64,000 bases of DNA from Ophiodon elongatus (Eukaryota > Chordata > Actinopteri > Perciformes > Hexagrammidae). The notes under the pieces were generated by a model. The model searched no databases. It was not told where the DNA came from and worked only from the letters and a program-made list of their open reading frames with translations. The DNA lies in the NCBI GenBank assembly GCA_016806645.1, contig JACSYO010000389.1, positions 2,642,001 to 2,706,000 of the forward strand, given 5' to 3'. Shown piece by piece: positions 1 through 13,789 of the stretch (position 1 is its first letter; the number at the start of each line of letters is the position of its first letter). The translations under genes and the position numbers were made by a program.

Positions 1-3000
1 GTGAGTCAAAAAGTAAATTTTCAGCACTGGTATTCAGCCTGGGTGCTACTTTTAATTGAAATACTTCGGTATTTCATTCATTCGTCGGTAATGGCAACAG
101 ACTTGCAGAGTTTGTTTTGCAATGCACAATGCATGCATAATCCACATTTGTAAGTGTCTGCCTCTTCATTAACAACGAGTAAGAAATGAATGTGAGGAAA
201 TCCATCATTATCGCAACTCGCAATCACCAAACCCTACAGCGGGTGCACACTCATAATCTAAGGCAATTTGCATACGCAATTAGTGTAAGCTTCAAGGAAA
301 GGATGTGATTGACAGGATGGAAATGTTTTGCCTAGTTGAGCTGATTTAACTTAATTTAGAGAGTAACCATGGTGGACTTTATGGGCAGTGTTTTGGACAT
401 TGTATCTCTCAAGCCCTTTTGAGAAACCACAGCAGATAACGAATGACATTGCTAAATGACAAAACCTATATTGCAGAAATTATATGTCCAAGAAACAACA
501 TTTGCAGATATTTTTTGTCCAACAGCACTCCATCACCTTGACAAACTTCCACTTTTCTGGTGAACACAGCGACAACACACTCGGACAATCAGGAAAATTC
601 TTCAAATTTACGGCACCGGCAGCTTCAATGATTTTACTAAGAAACCAAAAATCATGCCGGCAGTTTGATAGAACTTCATTCAAGAGGAGACACAGATAGA
701 CATAGGAGGCACTCTATTTTTGCCTACGGTCTTCATTTCTTTCTCATTTTTTCACCCCCCCAACCAAGGTGTTTCATCTGGCTGCGGAGTCAAAATCAAT
801 GGCACGAACAGGTCTGAGAGTTAAAGACCTGCGCTGAATCTCTCGCCGTGCATATGGGACGTAGGGGACAGCCATGTTTCGTTAGAAATTCAAGGCCAAT
901 CTGTTTCCAGGGAGGGAAAGCAGGATGTCAAGGTAATGAGTTAATTTAGGAGATAAGGAACGGCAAATGTAATCTCTGAAATTTCACCAGCAGCAAAATG
1001 GCTCCTCAAGCCTCAAGCCCAACCTATCAAACAGAGGGGAGAAAAGTCACTCATTATCATGACAGTCTTAGCTGTGGTTCTCTACAGAACAGTAAATATG
1101 GAAAATCATCCTTTCAAAATATTGTTAAGTTTACCCTGAGATGTCATTGTAAAGATCCTATTAACCCTCTGAACCCCAAGCAGTTTTGGGGCTGTCACAT
1201 TTTAAAAACTGCATGATTATGAATAGAAGTAGAAATAACTCAAATGTGTCCTTTGTGCAGTATAACACTGTTATAATATTATAAATCATAAAAGAAAATG
1301 AAAAAGACGTAAGTTGAATTTCACTGATAATTAAATCATAATTAAATAAAATTATTAAATAATAGAAAACTGTAAAATAATTACATCTATATATCTATCA
1401 TTCCAAGTGCCCATAAGTGTTCGCAATATTGGAAAAAGATTTGAGGGTCCACGTGCTATACATAATGAACTATTGATATTTTGTAACGACCTTGTGTCTT
1501 CTCCTCTCTGCTCTGTGTTCAGCCTGTAGTTTAGTCGAAGCTTCACCGAATTTCTGTAATGTAACTGTTGGTCTCAGCAAACTTAATCATGGCTTCCTAG
1601 TTGCGCTGAGGAGTGCAGAATCTATTGTTGTTTTTAAATAATCTGGTTAAAGCAAATGGTTCAAATGGTGTGGAATTTTAAATATAAAGTGATTTTGATG
1701 AAATATCAACATTTTTGCTTTGTTTTGGTTGTTTTTCCTGACGGAAGTGTTCGACACACATAAGGTGTTCATGGACCAGCAGAGAGTTGAAAATCCGACA
1801 ATGATGTCTGTTTTTACAATCTCTGGCTGAGATAAGTTATGTATTTTTGCAGGTTTTTCTTGAAGAAAAAATGCAACCCGATGGCGGGTTCAAAGGGTTA
1901 AATCTTCTGGTGTGAATAACAGAGCGGGATTCCTTCAAATGCTTTAGCTTGAGCAGCAAAGTGCAGGAGTTAAACAGCTTAAAAGACTACAATAATTTCT
2001 GCCACTATCGCAGACCCCAGACTACCCAGTACGCCAGCATTATATCAAATTTAAGCAGATGCCTAGTTATTATCCCCAAGTGGGCTGGGTTGGCCCCAAG
2101 GCGCTGTGGTAATGAGTGTTTTTTCCTCTGACTGGGTGGACATGTTTTGGAAGAAAGGCCCCTGTCTGCCCAAGAAGCTTGGCTTTGAGAATGATTTCTG
2201 CACAGCACAGACCTATATGCCTCCACATTTGCATCATCCTTCATGGGAGTCCCAAACATGTCAGGCTGCTCCATTTTCCAAGGATGAATTGGTCTGTGGA
2301 GTAAACAAGAGGAGTGGAAACTCAGGCCACTTGCTGTTTTATCTCCTCGTCTTTTGAGCTGTGGGCTTTTGCTTGTTGTGCCATTATCCGAGCAATCGAC
2401 TCTGGCTGTGCCGCATGGCAATTCTCTCAAGTGAAAAACATTCCCGCAGTTGAGGGTGTAATAGCATACGACGCCTTTTGAGTAGCTGCTCGGAAAGGGG
2501 ACCACCTCGAGACGGAGCGGGGACGACGTCACGAGAGCAGCTCATGAAGATAACTAGACGTACCCGCGCAGAAAGGATGTACAGCGCTCGCACGTGCCAT
2601 CTACAGTACAGAGCTAATGAGTGAGGGAGAGCACGGGGGGAGAGCACGGGGGGGGCGGCGGGGCAGGCGGCTGGCATGACAACCTACAGCAGGCAGGAGA
2701 CTCGGTTGCCATGGCGACAAACAAGGATGTTTGCATCAGAGGCAAATCTCTGCGGGCGCCAGCGGAGGGCACACATGCCGTTTCGAACTATGGCGGTAAT
2801 GGAGTATTGTCGGGGACAGAGATGAGAAAAGGTGGGGCGAAAGGGAGGAATGCCTTTTTTTTTTTCTTATCGCTCGGCATTCCCTCGCAATCTCTTTTTC
2901 CACAGCTGAGCCACACTGTATGAGGGGGGTTCCTGTCCAACACGGGAACCGGGATTTACCCCTCTTACCTTGCTGTATTAGAGAGGAGAATTAAATCACC

Positions 3001-6000
3001 TCCAAAGTAGAGTCACATTAAAATATTTAAGGATGTTCTGTTGATTCTGTGCCTGCACATTTACTCTGTTTAATCCATCCAAGGGGAATTTAATAAGCAT
3101 CCAATGACCTTGATTGGCAGTAAAACAAAAGAGCGAAGTGACTCACTTGAGAAAGCTGCTCTCCTCAGTCCAAAATGCACGCATGATAAGACGCCATAAG
3201 TTGTCTGCGAAAACTATTCATGCTTCCAAGCACATGTTGAAATCATTGCGACACATTTTAAATCCACCAAGGTCATTTGTGACATGAACAGGGCGGTGCA
3301 GGGTGACACTGATTTTAATTGCTTTTTTTTCCTTGCTTTTTTTTCTTATCCCATCATGCAGCTGTATCTTGCACACACTGCTGGGTGTTGCTTTCTGACT
3401 CATGCATTCTACAAGGGCAGCCCAGGAGCAGCGAGTGAACTCCAGCAGACCCAAGAGGCGACTTACATGGACGTGGCTTGTGCTTGACATATTCTAGGGA
3501 CACCGACGGAGTCACTGGAGGATTGTGAGCTTGTACAAGCTGTAAAAACACAATCAGCCTTTTTTTCTACCTTAGATAAAACACAGTGTGAGACTTTGAG
3601 TTGAGAATGTGTCATTGTGCTCAAATTGATGCGTTCGCTTTTGTGGTTCCCTGTCCAGCTTAATTTCCAGCAAAGAATGGCTGTTTTACTCTTACAAACT
3701 CATGAATGGGAGATAAGGTGAAGAATGGACACTAGTAATTTAGATTCCAGGCTCATCTCTATGCTGACAATTACACTGCCAATACAAAGCAGCTCAATCA
3801 ACAGGGGACCATAATGGAGCCCTTCTAATCTGATCATTTCAGACAAAAAAAAACAATACACAAAGAAGAACAGTTGGTTAGGTTATTACTGACATTACCC
3901 TGGAGGTGAGGTGGTACATCCTCCTCTATTTTCTTTTCCAATAAGCCACTGCCTTGTTATCAGCACGTCAAGCAGGTGCATCATGGGATGCCCCCATGTG
4001 TCTTTAGAGCTGGGTGGATGTGCATGAGTGTTTCAGGTAAGCACAGGAAAAGGTCGGTATTTTTTTTTTTTAATGCCTCATTAGATTCATGAAACATTTT
4101 TTTAATGCTGCGTGCCCTTCAGTAATAATTTATCTTTCATTAGGCAAAGAGGATGTTTCGCCCACTATGTAGAGGCGAGATTGGGGCTTAGGAGGACAGA
4201 CGTGGAGCACACAGGGCAAGGCTTGTGTCCCTCAGCAAACCCACACACCCAGATGGTATTAATCTCTAATAACTTCCCCACAAAGCACCTTCGGGCAGCT
4301 GCAGGAGAAATGCTACCGGTAGATGATGCGTTTTAGCAGCCCGGAGTACGAATCAGGATATTAAAAAATCGTAGGAGGGCAAAAGCAATTTCCCCCTAAA
4401 GGGTTTTTTAAAATTACAGCTCTCAGACTAAAGGTTTTGCCATAAAAGTATTTTCTCATCGTTATACCTACAGTATCACAATGAAACAGCGATGCACCCC
4501 CCCCCTACACCCCTCACCAGGCGGGGTGCATCGCTATACATGTACATCCAAGATAACTTCTCCAAATGAAAATCTCTCTGACAGACAGTCATGACAAAGC
4601 CATGAAAATGAAGCTTCCTTAAATACACGTTGTACATTTATGAGGCAGTCAAAACGAATAACACTTGAAGACTTTCTTTGGGAAGGCAAACCTGAATGAA
4701 AGACATTGTAACATTAATATGGATTCATTAAACATTGTTCAGGCTGTGGCGATGATCCTTTCCTGAATCACTATAACTTAACAGGAACTGTTTTGGCCAA
4801 GTTGCAGCTGATAAATATGGATTTAAATGCAGTCGCATACAAGTGGAAGAATGGGCTTTTGTCGGGAAACCCAACAATGCTTTGGTTCTTCTTCACAAAT
4901 GGAAACAGCCTTATAAGCTTTGTTGTATTGTGAGGAAAAGGTCCCACTCATGCTTCGTGAAATTCTACAGCTTTACACCATGTGATGTCCTATTGTCAAA
5001 TAAGCTGCGTGACGGAGTTAGCTGACAGAACTTTGAGTTGCATTTCTCAAATGCTATTCGAAATTTTGTTGACATCTTTGGTGCCAAGTGATTGTTGCCG
5101 TGTACTGCAAATGCCAACGAACAAACTATTAGTGTTGAGAATCTTCACTTGCCTTTACAATTTAGTGGTGATTACGATTCACCTCTCAATAATTCGATTG
5201 CACAACCATTTTCTCGATGCGTGTCAATTCATCACATGTTCAATTTTCTACATTACTGCACATGGCTACGTTTTCATCATTTAATACAAGCAGTCGGATT
5301 CATCTTAACTTCTTTTTTCTTTAGTAAGTGCCTTCTAAAATCAAACTATGACAGTCTGTACTATAAAAAGTTGAATATTTCCAATACCAATATCCGTGTG
5401 AGCCACCTCAGTACATAAACATTACAAAAACAAAATAAAGATTATTCTGCAGTGCATTACACATGTGATGTAATAAGTTTTTTTCACATAGTAGCTCAAC
5501 AGGGCACTGAATACCTATGGCCTTTCACACTGGAATTTCTGGAATTGTACTACATTCATAAAAGTTGGCAGGTGGCCTTCCTTTCTTTGCATAGTCGCGG
5601 TTGATGCAAGTTCATAAAGCACCAAAACCATGACACTGCCTATGGCAACATTTTGAAAAGAATGTGTATGTGTCTGTGTTTAGCTCTGTCAATAGAATGT
5701 GTATGTGTGCATTTGTGAGAGCATGTGCGTGTGGATTGATCATGTAATCTGAGTCTTATCTCGGTGGGTCTACAGAGATCAAGCAGTCCTGAGTTCTATA
5801 CACCCTGTCAAACACTGAGCTTCAAATTCACTCATCAGTGTTAGGCTTTTAAAGCAACACGGGTACCAGTAAGCCTACAGCAATAAAAGCTAAGAGTAAG
5901 ACTTTCTAATTAGTGTCTTTTTATTGTACACATGGTGGAATTTAGGATGGTCTTTATAAAATGTTTTGATAATGAGGCGGGATCATTCTCTGTTTTCGCC

Positions 6001-9000
6001 TGAGTCTTACTGTATAACTCGAGCCATTTTAGACTTTTAAACTGATTTGTTTCCACAAGGTTGATTCTGACCAAAGTGCTATAAGTGCCAAATGACACTG
6101 CAAAAGAAATCGATCTAAATTCTCCCCAAAGAGTGTTAGAGTAGCTTCGCCATGAAGCACTTAATAAGATTTAGGCCAGAAATGATCAGTATGATTGAAA
6201 TGCCTGGGTTCAGGATGAACATAATATGCTGTCATTGTCAGGGAAATCAATTGAGGGAAATTGTTTTGCTTTCTTTCATTTAGTTTATTTAATTGAGTTC
6301 GACCGATGAGTCAGAGTGTGAAATATTGACAACAATATCCCTGGTTTTGACCCTGGAAAGCAATCTAAGTGAGCGAACTCAACTCAAAACTCACATTTTG
6401 AGCCTTCAACAGAAAAGACGGATTATAAGCAAATTTGCATACAAGCTCGAGTAAAGATTTAGTAGAAGATATAAGAAAAAATAAAGTATATATCCAATGT
6501 ACATGCACTGAAGGCATGGTTCATTTACAAAGCAACATTGTAGAAAATTAACTCACTCAGTGATGCTACGCCGGCTCGCTAACGAGCGGTGTTCAATATT
6601 GATTTCATTTCCATGAAAAAAACAAACAGTCAATAGAAAACTGTGTGCAGTCATGTTTATTTGGAGGAACCGAAACACTGAGCAAGTTCATTTAGCTAGA
6701 TTTCATACTTGAATGATTGAAGAAGTACATTTGAGGAGTGATGTGTATGAACTTTGTGTCATTTTTTTCATTTTTTGCCTTTGTCATTTTGTTTGCAGTT
6801 TAAAATTTTATCTATGATTGACTGTAATGTCTTTTGCTCGTTCTCATTTCAAGGCCAGTCGGCTTGCATACTACATTACCTCGAGAAGCATTAGGTTTTA
6901 TTTACAGTGTTCAATCAATGTATTTGACCTACTGTAGCAGTGTCACAGTGGTAATGACTGGACAGTTATTAATAGTCAATCAATAATCAACACCAAAGAA
7001 CCTCATTATACAACACTAGACTGAGCTACTTAAAAAAAAGTATAATCATTCATCAGAACATTATTATTCACTGCATTTATCTATACAACCATTGATTATG
7101 ATGGTACAAGGATGAGAAGATGATGAGGAGGAGATGACGATTAATGGGAGGTACTTGGACGTGGAGAACAAGCAGGAAAACTAGTCCAGAGGCATCCATC
7201 TCCACCAGCATGAGTCGGTCTCTGTGGTGACAGTGTCACTGATCTGGGCACATCCCTCCTCGCGGGCGCCCACCACCAAATGGCCACGCAAGGTCAAATC
7301 ATGGGAGAGATGCTATTTATGGCCCCCATTTTGTATTGCTATCCAGAGCAGAAACAAACACCCGACTCATTATTTTTCTGTCCTGCTGCTTCTGTTACAC
7401 TTGCGCTTCCCTCGTTTCCCTCCATCTTTTAATCGACCGCTCATAAGTGAGAGGCTTCAGGCAAATGCAATGGAAGCCTGGTAGACGCCCTTTTATCCTT
7501 GCCTTTGGCTTTTCTTTTTTTTCTATTAAAAAAAAAAGTTCACTCAACATTACTCGACAAAAGGTTAGCGTTGCTTGGACATCATGGGTCGGGGCTTTAG
7601 GCCCGTACTATTATTAACAGCTCTGTAACAAGCCCGATAAAACATGACGACACCTCCGGCGAAAGCTGTCTGGCAACTTGATCAGTTGGGAGTTAACATC
7701 TGCCACCGCCCTCTCAAGCTTGGTGTAAATTAGATCCTCATCAGCAAGTTGATGTGTGTTTTACAGCAAAAAATATTTATTTATAATATCTCTAGAGCTT
7801 TATTGTGCACCAAACTCACATCACACATTTCCTGGCCGACGCTAACACTAAGTCAAGACTCGCTGAAACTCAAGCTGAATGAAAAAATACCCTCTACGTG
7901 TTTCAAAAAGCTATTCCCAGCCAACAGTCCACGCTGCATCCATCAGTGCAGGCACAGCCTGTCTGATTCAGTTAGTGCTTATGAAATGGAGCATCTGCAG
8001 AAGCTCCCAGAGAGTATGTAAACATAAGCTCTGCCTTGGGAAATGGGCTGAGGGGTCATTTAGATTTGGGTGGGGGGAGGGAGCATGGAGTGCTGCCTCG
8101 CTCTCGCTCTCGCTCTCTCCGTCACCTGGTAACAGTTTTGACACACGGGAGGCTTCATGGCTAATGTATTCCAAGCGCTGGGCTAAACAGCAACACCTGA
8201 GCAACCCCGGACCTCCCACCCCTCCTCTCCCTTTTCTGTCTCTCCTGTTGCATTGGCTGATCCGGCCTCCTGAGATATTAGGTAATCCGGGAGCAGGCGA
8301 GAGGTGATAGGCCGCCCGTCTCCCTACGATACCTTATTTGTCAGTAAAGCCGCGGTACAATCACCGCGGATATGCTTGACGTGTTTGCCGAGAGCCAGGA
8401 GCCATCCGTTCCATGTGCACTGTGCAGTAGCCATTCAGCAATCTATCAGTGAACCTGTGGTAGGTGATAAGCCTCCTTTACAGCAAGGGGGTGTGTGTGT
8501 GTGTGGGTGGGGGGTTCCCACCAATCACAAAAATAGCAGAGATATTGGGCACCTTATGCAACTCAAGTGGCTTTTCAATTGTATCTGCTCACTGTGTATA
8601 TTCATAAGCTTACAAGATTGTGACTATGAGGAGGAATTCATTATCACTGTTGAGTTTGTATAATAGATTATCAGCACAAGGTACAGAAAGGAACAACAGC
8701 ATGCAGGAGAAAAGTCACAGACAGAGAGGGATGTCTTGTTCCCCTATCAAATGGCATTACAGCTCATTTCCGAATCAATAGCTTGCGTCTTTCCTTCCCT
8801 GCCCGAGATAAACCCATCACAATTGAAGGATGGATGAGAGTGGAGAGAAAAAAGGAGAAGAAAAAAAGACAGGGCACCAGAGCAGCAGACGGCCCGTTTT
8901 ATCTGATGGAGAGAGGTGAACAAAACGGAGGGATTAGCTTCCATGGGATGAAAGCAGCTGCTCATCCTCCGTCTCCATTCCCCTTCCCCTTCCCCTCCCC

Positions 9001-9495
9001 TCCTCGTCTCTCCGTCCGCCCACACATCCACACCGTGGTCTCCCCTCGCAACCGGAGACATGCTCTATATGTTGTCGCTGATGTGATATCACCATCTGCG
9101 CTCCACCTTCTACCTACAGCAGTTTCCTGGCAAACAAGCCAACCCCAAAAAAGCCTTCACAGTGCACATGGCGATCTAAAGGCGCGGCAAAATCGGGCGC
9201 CAAAACATTGATGTCACGGAGTTGTAGCAAAAGTGTACTTCCCCAGTTGCACCCACCCTTCCTGATTATATCACCAAGACACCGATACATAAACACACAC
9301 CCAGCCCACCACAAAAACACACCCACAAACCAACAAGGGACACCCCGTTTCTTTCTAACTTCTGGGGTAGCCCAAAGAGGAAATGTGCGCTCTTACCTGG
9401 CAACAAGAAAACACCTTCAGCTCCAAATCTGCTCGCCCTGACAAAGAGGCACGCTCATCTAGAGTAGGAGATGGGAGTCTTGAGGAGAGAGAGTA
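1..9495. other. Intergenic, no gene supported
   Basis: Unique-looking, mostly AT-rich DNA. No reading frame here resembles a known protein and no spliced gene could be assembled. It contains the X-box-like site at 2705, a 13-bp hairpin at 4488-4535 and a small GT tract at 8488-8505. Confidence 0.6.
2705..2718. promoter_or_regulatory. X-box-like site with one changed base
   Basis: GTTGCCATGGCGAC: one perfect half site and one with A to G. The surroundings are CpG-richer than the neighbourhood (about 2500-2780). Confidence 0.3.
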
Positions 9496-9541
9496 TGTGA
9501 GTGTGTATGTGTGTGTCTGTGTGTGTGTGTGTGTGTGTTGT
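9496..9541. repeat. Imperfect (TG)n microsatellite, followed by GA-rich DNA
   Basis: TG units with a few A and C interruptions; a GAGAGGGA-rich tract follows to about 9650. Confidence 0.9.
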
Positions 9542-10113
9542 GAGTGTTAGTGTGACGCTGGGAGAGAAACGAGAGGGAGAGAGGGAGAGAGGGAGGGAGA
9601 GTGAGAGGTGGAGCTTTGTTTGGAGGAGAGAGGGAGGAGGAGAGAAAGAGGGCTGGATGATGAGTCCGTCTGCCGTCTATATAGCCAGTCTTGTAAGAGC
9701 AGTGTGGATGGCGCTAGATCACCTCCTGTTCAAACACAAGCGGCGGACGCACCTCGTGAAAAGGCTGCGAGGAGGAAACTCGGGGGGCAGAGAGTGGGGG
9801 AGGAGGAGGAGGAGGCGGAGGAGGAGGTGTGGGGGAGACTCTGGGCTGTTTGAGCCAGAATCGTCACACGGCAGTTCCTAGGAATCCCTCCAGTAAGAGG
9901 GGCACTGCATCACTAAGTCCATGGCTGTGATTGGCTGGGTTGCGGGGGGACGCCAAGGATGTTGGGCAACAGCGTGTAACCCAAGATGACCCTCTCTACA
10001 CATATTAACATGCCGTGTTTGTGATTCACAGCCCCTCTGGACACGCGTCACCTTCAACGACACTTTCGCGAAAAATCCCCTCCCTTTCGATCTTTGGGGA
10101 TCCCTGGGGAGCA

Positions 10114-10116
<3 letters not shown>

Positions 10117-10161
<45 letters not shown>

Positions 10162-10171
10162 TGTGTGTGTT
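10117..10171. repeat. (GT)n microsatellite
   Basis: GT units with one GA interruption near the right end. Confidence 0.95.
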
Positions 10172-10490
10172 TGGCAGTTCATGGTAAGCCATGACCTGCC
10201 CTTGCACATGCACAAACACACTCATAACATCTTCCAACAATTTGTCCATGAAGGGAAGATGATTTCCCCAGAAGAAGGCTGAGCCTGTCAACAGAAAAAG
10301 CCACAGAAACACCTGCAAGGACAATCTTTCATTAGAGTGATTGAATATGTTGTCAAACTGACCTCAAAACCAATGGAGAGTGGTTATAAAGTGAGTTTAG
10401 ACAAAATCAACAAAGCAACAAAGTGCGGCCCGATACATTGTCACGACTCGCCATTGAAGTGTTGCTCAAGCACTAGTTGCATCGTTAAAT

Positions 10491-10568
10491 TACTCAATCA
10501 ATCAATTTATATTTATAAAGCACCTTTTAAACTAATTCAAATGCAATCCAAAGTGCTTTACAAATGAC
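10491..10568. repeat. Short dispersed repeat (atcaatcaattta ... aaagtgctttaca)
   Basis: tcaatcaatcaatttatatt, tataaagcacctttt and ccaaagtgctttacaa form a recognisable short dispersed fish repeat. Class unknown, boundaries approximate. Confidence 0.45.
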
Positions 10569-11477
10569 TGACACAACGAAAACATGACACATATGGAGAT
10601 AGGATGAAGAGAGAACGCACACAAAATTTAGTTAATAAATAAATACAGACATAAAATACAACATTGAATGAATTGATTGTGATAGAACCATAACATTTTA
10701 AAACACTAAATAAAAGCTTGACTGTTTTTTACACTCTGTTTAAATGTATATTAATATTTTTAGCTACTCTCAGAACCTCTGGAAGGCTGTTCAAACAAGT
10801 GTCACCAAATTGGTAAACTGGCTAATGACATTTTTTAGACGGAACAGGGGGAAAAGAAAACATATAATTGGTTGGCGCTTCATCATTTTGATTTGTAGCT
10901 TTACGTCAACGGCTTCCAATGAAAATGACGTGTAGCCTGTTGCTGTGCCGCTTTCTCCATTAAATTTAAACACAGTTGTCATAAAACCATCAATCTTAAT
11001 CGATTAAAAGTCCTCAAATTCAAAAAGAGGAAATTAACCGGCTGAGCTGGCCAGCAAAGTGATCATGTGACACAGGATTCATGAATATGGAAAGTGGCTG
11101 ATAATGCCATTTTCAGCTGCCTCAGGTAGCAAACAAGGTTTTCTATTGGCTGCACAAGAGAGCTGAATAAAAGCAGCGACCAGCTGCACTCAGAGGTCAG
11201 ACAGATACCGACAGGTTGCAGAATGAATAGATGTCTCTGTCTTGTGTTTTCCCATGAAAACTGTCCACATGACATGTGAGATGAAGCGCTGCTCAGGAGG
11301 AGCTGTAAGGGTTTTCAAGCACATAATATATTGTTATCACAACAGCTCAGAATGTACTTAAATTTAACTGTAATTATGCATTCCGGGGATTAGAGCCCTT
11401 TGTCATAGTGAGTGGTAGTTTGTTTCTTTTCTCTTCATGTATATCTAACTTATTGTGAATGGCATTTATATATGGGG

Positions 11478-11622
11478 TTTGCATGTTTCCTCCAGGTGCT
11501 CCAGTTTCGTCCCACAGTCTAAAGACATGCAGGTTAGGTTAACTGGCGACTGTAAATGACCTTTAGGTGTGAACGTGAGTGTGAGAGGTTGTCTTGTGTA
11601 AAGCCCTGTGATAGGCTGCTTC
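11478..11622. repeat. Dispersed fish repeat (type unassigned)
   Basis: It contains cccacagtctaaagacatgc, aggttaggttaactggcgac and gtgtgaacgtgagtgtgaga, a sequence seen many times over in fish genomes (from memory). I cannot say with confidence whether it is the 3' part of a LINE. No coding capacity. Confidence 0.6.
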
Positions 11623-11741
11623 AAAATGATCCTGTTTGCATGGGTTCACTTGGTGTTATTACATTATTTCATGGTATTTTAACAGCCAGGTAATATATGG
11701 ATATATATTCATATATGAATATGAACTTATTTACATATAGG

Positions 11742-11778
<37 letters not shown>
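11742..11778. repeat. (TA)n microsatellite
   Basis: A pure AT/TA array directly adjoining the telomere-type repeat and the left end of the hAT element. Confidence 0.95.
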
Positions 11779-11780
<2 letters not shown>

Positions 11781-11794
11781 CTAACCCTAACCCT
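11779..11794. repeat. Short interstitial telomere-type repeat
   Basis: CCCTAACCCTAACCCT, 2.7 units of the vertebrate telomere hexamer, lying between two TA tracts. Confidence 0.9.
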
Positions 11795-11806
11795 ATATAT
11801 TATATA

Positions 11807-13789
11807 TAGGTATGCAACAGCTAATCGATAAAAATCTATTGTGAAAAAATGCCTGGTGTAGCTCAAGTGATGAATAACAGGAAATTATGGGTCTTCTCAT
11901 TTAAAATATGGTGGAAGAAGAGACTACAGTAGGGAACAGAGCAAAGGCAGAGGGTAATTTTACAGCGGAGAAAGGTGTACAACCCAAGTCATCAAAGGTA
12001 TTGTAGTACTTTACATTAAAGCCTTTAAAACAACAATTTATGTATTGCGTTACATGTAAATTGTGCTTCTGAATGCCCATACTGTCTCTCTCACTTGAAA
12101 AAGACACAACCCAACAAGGGACTATGTTCTGAGGAAGATCTTCAAACAGTGGTTCTGAGTATATCCTGAATATGCTGGTAACCGATGGTGGATGAAGGAC
12201 TCAGATATAATTATTCACATTTACACTCAACCCTTGTCACACTCTTCCCTCAAGGACTATTTTCAGAGAGGAGGTACAAGTAGATATTTGTGAAGAGTGC
12301 CATCGAAGCCACCAACAGCAAAAGTGTAGAAACTAAAGCCTCCCCTGGCATTAAATGGAATTGCATTGGAGATGATTGGAACATTAAGTTTTCAATCTGC
12401 CTTACCACCATGCAACTGGAGGACAAAATGCATCCAACATGGCAGAGTGGTTGGAGGAGGTAGCAGTAAGTTTTGATATCAGCATAATTATCTTCATTGT
12501 GCATGACAATGATGCCAATATTGTGGCTGCGGCAAAAACACTTTGGGAGATGCGTGGGTGGTCCTCTGTCCAATGCACTGGCCACACTTTGCAACTGGTT
12601 ATCAATTCTGCATTAAGGCACTCAAGTATTGAAAAAGCTTTTGGGTCAGCAAGCTGTTAAGGATGTAAGCACGTGGCCTGTAACTGCATCGCTGTCCGAC
12701 TCAACTTTCCACAGCCCCTTAAACCCTTTGAACGTGCCACTGTGTTTAAGCTGGAAGAAATATACCACCATCTCTACAGTACCTCCACTTGTGAAGGGGC
12801 TCGTGAAGACCACCCAGAGTGCTGCCTTTAAGTCACTTTCCAAGTCACTGCTTTGGAGCTTCAACAGCCATGGAAGATGGGGACTACTTTCTCAGACACA
12901 ACAACGAACAATAAGAACAGAACAATGATCTTCCTCTCTGCCCTCAACCCGAGGGTTCAGAAAATAGAAGTTCTGACACCTGAGCAAGTCTTTGTTTACT
13001 TGACTCACTCCTCGAGCAGTGAAGAAGAGCATGGAGAGGGGGAAGAGGAGGATGTAAACGGCCAAGTGAGGAGCAAAGCCCTCACATACTTTGGAGAGAA
13101 GCCCTTTGCCGAGGAAGAAAATCCATTACATTGGTGGAAGTCTAAGCAGAATAGATATCCCATGTTTGCCAGGTTAGGAAAGTCATACTTATCCCTGGCA
13201 GCTCAACACCAACTTAACACATCTTCTTTCAACAGGCAACATAGCTTACAAGAAGAGAGCCAGCCTTAACCCAGAGCATGTGGACACGCTAAAAATGATT
13301 TGCATTGCAATGCAAAGTTTCATGTGAATAAGTGTTAGTGAGTGTGTTCCCTGCACAACCATTCCTGCATGTTTTATGTTTTTCTTTATTTTTTAAAAAC
13401 CGTTGTTCCGCTACTTTAAACTTGAACAGGTTTTTTTGTTTTGAGAACAAATTACCTCCTAAGTGCACTTTATAAAAACTTTTTTTTATGTTTTTCTTTT
13501 TTATTATTTCACTGTTCAGCTCTTTAAACTTAAGACTTGAACAGGTTTTTGTAGAAAACAATGTAAAAAAAGACCTGCTATGTGCACTTTATAAAAGATT
13601 ATATATATATTTTTTTTATAGGCAAGTTGTTTAAAAAGCATTGTACAAGCAGATGAGGAGTAAATTCAGTTTTTTAAATGAAACACTGGAAAAAAAAAAT
13701 TTTTCATTATATCTCATTATCAATCAATTATTCAAAGTAATAACTGATAGATTAATCGATAATCAAAATAGCTGTAAGTTGCAGCCCTA
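11807..13789 (+). pseudogene. Decayed hAT (ZBED-like) transposon with transposase remnants
   Basis: Transposase pieces on the plus strand, in several frames: 12439-12660 (AEWLEEVAVSFDI, HDNDANIVAAAKTL, CTGHTLQLVINSAL), 12629-12928 (KYTTISTVPPLVKGLVKTTQ), 12853-13269 (ENPLHWWKSKQNRYPMFARL, KSYLSLAA) and a final NPEHVD. These match the RNase H-like core and the C-terminal hAT dimerisation region. At least four frame changes and internal deletions make it a pseudogene. The ends resemble imperfect terminal repeats: taggtatgcaac at 11807 and gttgcagcccta at 13778-13789, both next to aatcgata motifs. I found no convincing 8-bp target duplication; the left flank is an AT array. Confidence 0.85.

Noticed and set aside
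1..6. The window starts with gtgagt, a perfect splice donor
   Set aside because: No exon is visible before it because the window begins there, and no matching exon follows on the plus strand; most likely chance.
9660..9700. TATA-like tctatatagcc near a GA-rich tract, possible promoter
   Set aside because: No first exon, start codon context or downstream gene could be linked to it.
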